Origin: Actinomycetes bacterium
GTDB taxonomy: Bacteria; Actinomycetota; Acidimicrobiia; Acidimicrobiales; JAMCPL01
NCBI GenBank assembly: GCA_021846725.1
Contig: JAJZWK010000077.1
Span: 1-7,551, forward strand
Reading direction: 5' to 3'
Length of the DNA stretch: 7,551 bases
Both the position numbers and the translations under genes were made by a program. The notes beneath the pieces are model-generated. The model worked only from the letters and a program-made list of their open reading frames with translations, made no database searches and was not told the DNA's origin. Positions 5,730 through 7,551 of this stretch are shown here, in pieces (the stretch's first letter is position 1; every line of letters starts with the position of its first letter).

Positions 5730-7551
5730 ATGGAACCAACTATGATACCACGAATACTCTCAGGTCGTTACGAGCCACAACGTCTTATTGCGCGTGGTGG
5801 AATGGCTGATGTATACAGGGCACATGACCGTTTGCTGGATAGAACAGTAGCCTTGAAGGTGCTTTTCAGGGAGTTGTCCGTGGACAGAGCTTTCGTTGAA
5901 CGATTCCGCAGGGAAGCTCAGTCTGCTGCTGGATTATCTCATCACAATATAGTATCTGTATATGACTGGGGAGAAGATGGGGGGACCTACTATATTGTCA
6001 TGGAGTTCGTAGAGGGACTTCCACTCTCGGCCATACTAAGGACGAACGGCCCAATGACTCCTCAGAGGTCAGCTGAGATTGCAGCTGAGGTTGCGTCTGC
6101 ACTGTCATATGCCCACAAGCATAATGTGGTACATCGTGATGTGAAACCAGGTAATGTGATAATTACCGAAGATGGGCAGGTAAAGGTGACCGACTTTGGA
6201 ATAGCTCGGGCATTCAATACCGAGGACAGCCTCACTCAAACCGGTTCGGTGATGGGGACGGCTACGTATTTCTCTCCTGAACAGGCTGAGGGAGTAGGCG
6301 TGGATGGTAGGAGTGATATCTATTCACTGGGGATTGTGCTTTACGAAATGCTGGCTGGCCGACCACCGTTTATTGGAGATACTCCAGTAGCTGTAGCATC
6401 CAAGCACGTAAGAGAGTCGCCTCCCGCACTCAGCAGTTTGGTGCCATCTATTCCTCCGCAGTTGGAGGCAATTATAGATAAGTGTCTCATGAAATCTCCC
6501 CAGTTGCGTTATCAAAATGCCGACACTTTGCGTGCGGATTTGCTTAGTTTTTCTCAGGGTCGTGAAGTTCTGGGTATTTCCAGTGCAGATGCTACTACGG
6601 TACTGCCACAGGCAGAGTTGATCGGGTTAGCTAACTCTGGAGCAGGTACTACCATGGCATTGCCCAAAGTGGGATCGGCTGTTAGCACCAACGGGAAATT
6701 GCCGGAAGAAGAGGAGGAAAAGACCCATACCGGCATCTATATTGGTGTACTTGTAGTGCTATTGGCTGGCTTGGCAGTAATAGTAGTCATGCTGGGACAA
6801 TCTCTCGGATACTGGCACCTCCTCTCTTCTTCCAAGGGGCCGAACGTTACTATACCGTCTATATATGGCAAGTCCGTATCGGTTGCCACCGAGGCCTTGC
6901 ATTCAGCAGGGTTCAAAGTGGGAAAGATAAGCTCGGTTGCAGATAGTAATGCTCCAGCTGGAACCGTGATTCGCAGCATCCCTCCAGAAGGGCAGATGGT
7001 ATTGAAGGGAATATCTGTCGAGCTTATCGTCAGCAGTGGCAAGCCCCCTGCTTCCAATAGCGTGTTTGTTCCGGGAGTAACGGGTGACAGCTTGAGTACT
7101 GCTGAATCTGCCCTGAGCAGTGCAGGGTTCCACTACAACGTGAATTACATTTACTCGACAACGCCTGCAAATTCAGTAGTGAGACAGACTCCTTCCAGAG
7201 GAACTAAAGAGTCTAAGGGATATACCGTTCAGCTTTACGTATCCAATGGCTCGAGTCCTCCTCCGGCTGGAGTGGTTGTACCATATGTAGCATCCGACAG
7301 CACTACTGTAGCAGCTAATGTACTTGGTAAAAAAGGTTTCAACGTAAGCTCTACCTATAGCTACAGCTACTCGTCGTCCATTGCGCAGGGTTATGTGATA
7401 GGCACACAACCTCCGAGTGGATCAACTCAGCCCTATGGCTCCACCATTACCCTTATAGTATCTCAGGGACCTGCTCCAGCTACAGTACCAAATGTGGTAG
7501 GAGATACATTGAGCCAAGCTGAGACTACCCTTGTAAATGATGGATTCACGT
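5730..7551 (+). CDS. pknB: PknB-type PASTA Ser/Thr protein kinase (3' end beyond window)
   Basis: The open frame runs off the window with 607 residues visible. The kinase domain covers residues 11 to about 275: glycine loop RGGMADVY, catalytic lysine K43 (VALKVL), HRD with D137 and K139 (HRDVKPGN), DFG at D155, and SPEQ. The activation loop LTQTG holds T169 and T171, matching the autophosphorylated threonines T171/T173 of M. tuberculosis PknB. An acidic juxtamembrane stretch (EEEEE) leads to a transmembrane helix (about 336-357). Outside follow PASTA repeats at about 371-437, 443-507 and 514-576, and a fourth begins at about 579. PASTA domains bind muropeptides or lipid II in relatives. Two in-frame ATGs fit, 5730 and 5742; a TAA at 5721 blocks anything longer, and neither has a strong ribosome-binding site. 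No separate PknA-type kinase precedes it. Confidence 0.95.
   Translation, partial: MEPTMIPRILSGRYEPQRLIARGGMADVYRAHDRLLDRTVALKVLFRELSVDRAFVERFRREAQSAAGLSHHNIVSVYDWGEDGGTYYIVMEFVEGLPLSAILRTNGPMTPQRSAEIAAEVASALSYAHKHNVVHRDVKPGNVIITEDGQVKVTDFGIARAFNTEDSLTQTGSVMGTATYFSPEQAEGVGVDGRSDIYSLGIVLYEMLAGRPPFIGDTPVAVASKHVRESPPALSSLVPSIPPQLEAIIDKCLMKSPQLRYQNADTLRADLLSFSQGREVLGISSADATTVLPQAELIGLANSGAGTTMALPKVGSAVSTNGKLPEEEEEKTHTGIYIGVLVVLLAGLAVIVVMLGQSLGYWHLLSSSKGPNVTIPSIYGKSVSVATEALHSAGFKVGKISSVADSNAPAGTVIRSIPPEGQMVLKGISVELIVSSGKPPASNSVFVPGVTGDSLSTAESALSSAGFHYNVNYIYSTTPANSVVRQTPSRGTKESKGYTVQLYVSNGSSPPPAGVVVPYVASDSTTVAANVLGKKGFNVSSTYSYSYSSSIAQGYVIGTQPPSGSTQPYGSTITLIVSQGPAPATVPNVVGDTLSQAETTLVNDGFT

Noticed and set aside
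1..7551. CRISPR array, prophage or defence system
   Set aside because: No regularly spaced repeats and no such protein families are present; the genes are envelope-signalling and cell-wall genes.

Overview
The window looks like a chromosomal segment from an actinobacterium. The plus strand carries the classic cell-envelope signalling cluster: fhaA, fhaB, pstP, pbpA and a PASTA-type Ser/Thr kinase of the PknB class. A divergent tRNA-Leu(CAG) lies just upstream of fhaA. The DUF3662+FHA form of FhaA, the membrane-anchored FhaB and the membrane-anchored PP2C phosphatase followed by a class B PBP are actinobacterial traits. Base composition is near balanced rather than strongly GC-rich, so a deep-branching or moderate-GC lineage (for example Acidimicrobiia-like) is possible; that placement is inference only.

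Layout. Bases 1-123 hold the C-terminal end of an integrase-type transposase (IS481-like) and what is probably the element's right terminus. It ends less than 10 bp from the 3' end of the tRNA-Leu gene (132-215, minus strand). The stretch 216-496 has no convincing gene. It holds weak promoter candidates for the tRNA, a 10-bp-class stem-loop (274-301), and one or two promoter candidates for the fha operon. The second candidate would give a leaderless fhaA mRNA. From 497 to the right edge everything reads rightward: fhaA (497-1156), fhaB (1237-1875), pstP (1903-4131), pbpA (4128-5642) and a pknB-like kinase (5730 to beyond 7551, truncated by the window). The short gaps, the 4-base GTGA overlap of pstP/pbpA and the absence of a convincing terminator argue for one operon.

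How the genes fit together. In the well-studied actinobacterial system PknB senses cell-wall ligands through extracellular PASTA repeats and phosphorylates threonines. FhaA and FhaB read phosphothreonine marks through FHA domains, PstP removes them, and PbpA is the class B transpeptidase of the elongation/septal peptidoglycan machinery. The same logic can be read directly here: the kinase has all catalytic residues and a TQT activation loop, both FHA domains keep G-R, S-x-x-H and N-G, PstP keeps the metal-binding Asp residues, and PbpA keeps its SxxK and KTG motifs.

Most notable departures from the textbook locus: (1) no rodA/ftsW-type SEDS gene between pstP and pbpA, and no pknA before pknB; (2) a roughly 117-residue in-frame insert in the middle of the PstP phosphatase fold; (3) a perfect 43-bp direct repeat with a 74-bp period at the fhaA/fhaB junction that duplicated the fhaB ribosome-binding site and start codon and created a 25-codon mini-ORF ending in ATGA overlap with fhaB; (4) a 12-bp tandem repeat in front of pknB. 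I did not find a wholly new system here; the novelty is in how a conserved locus has been rearranged.
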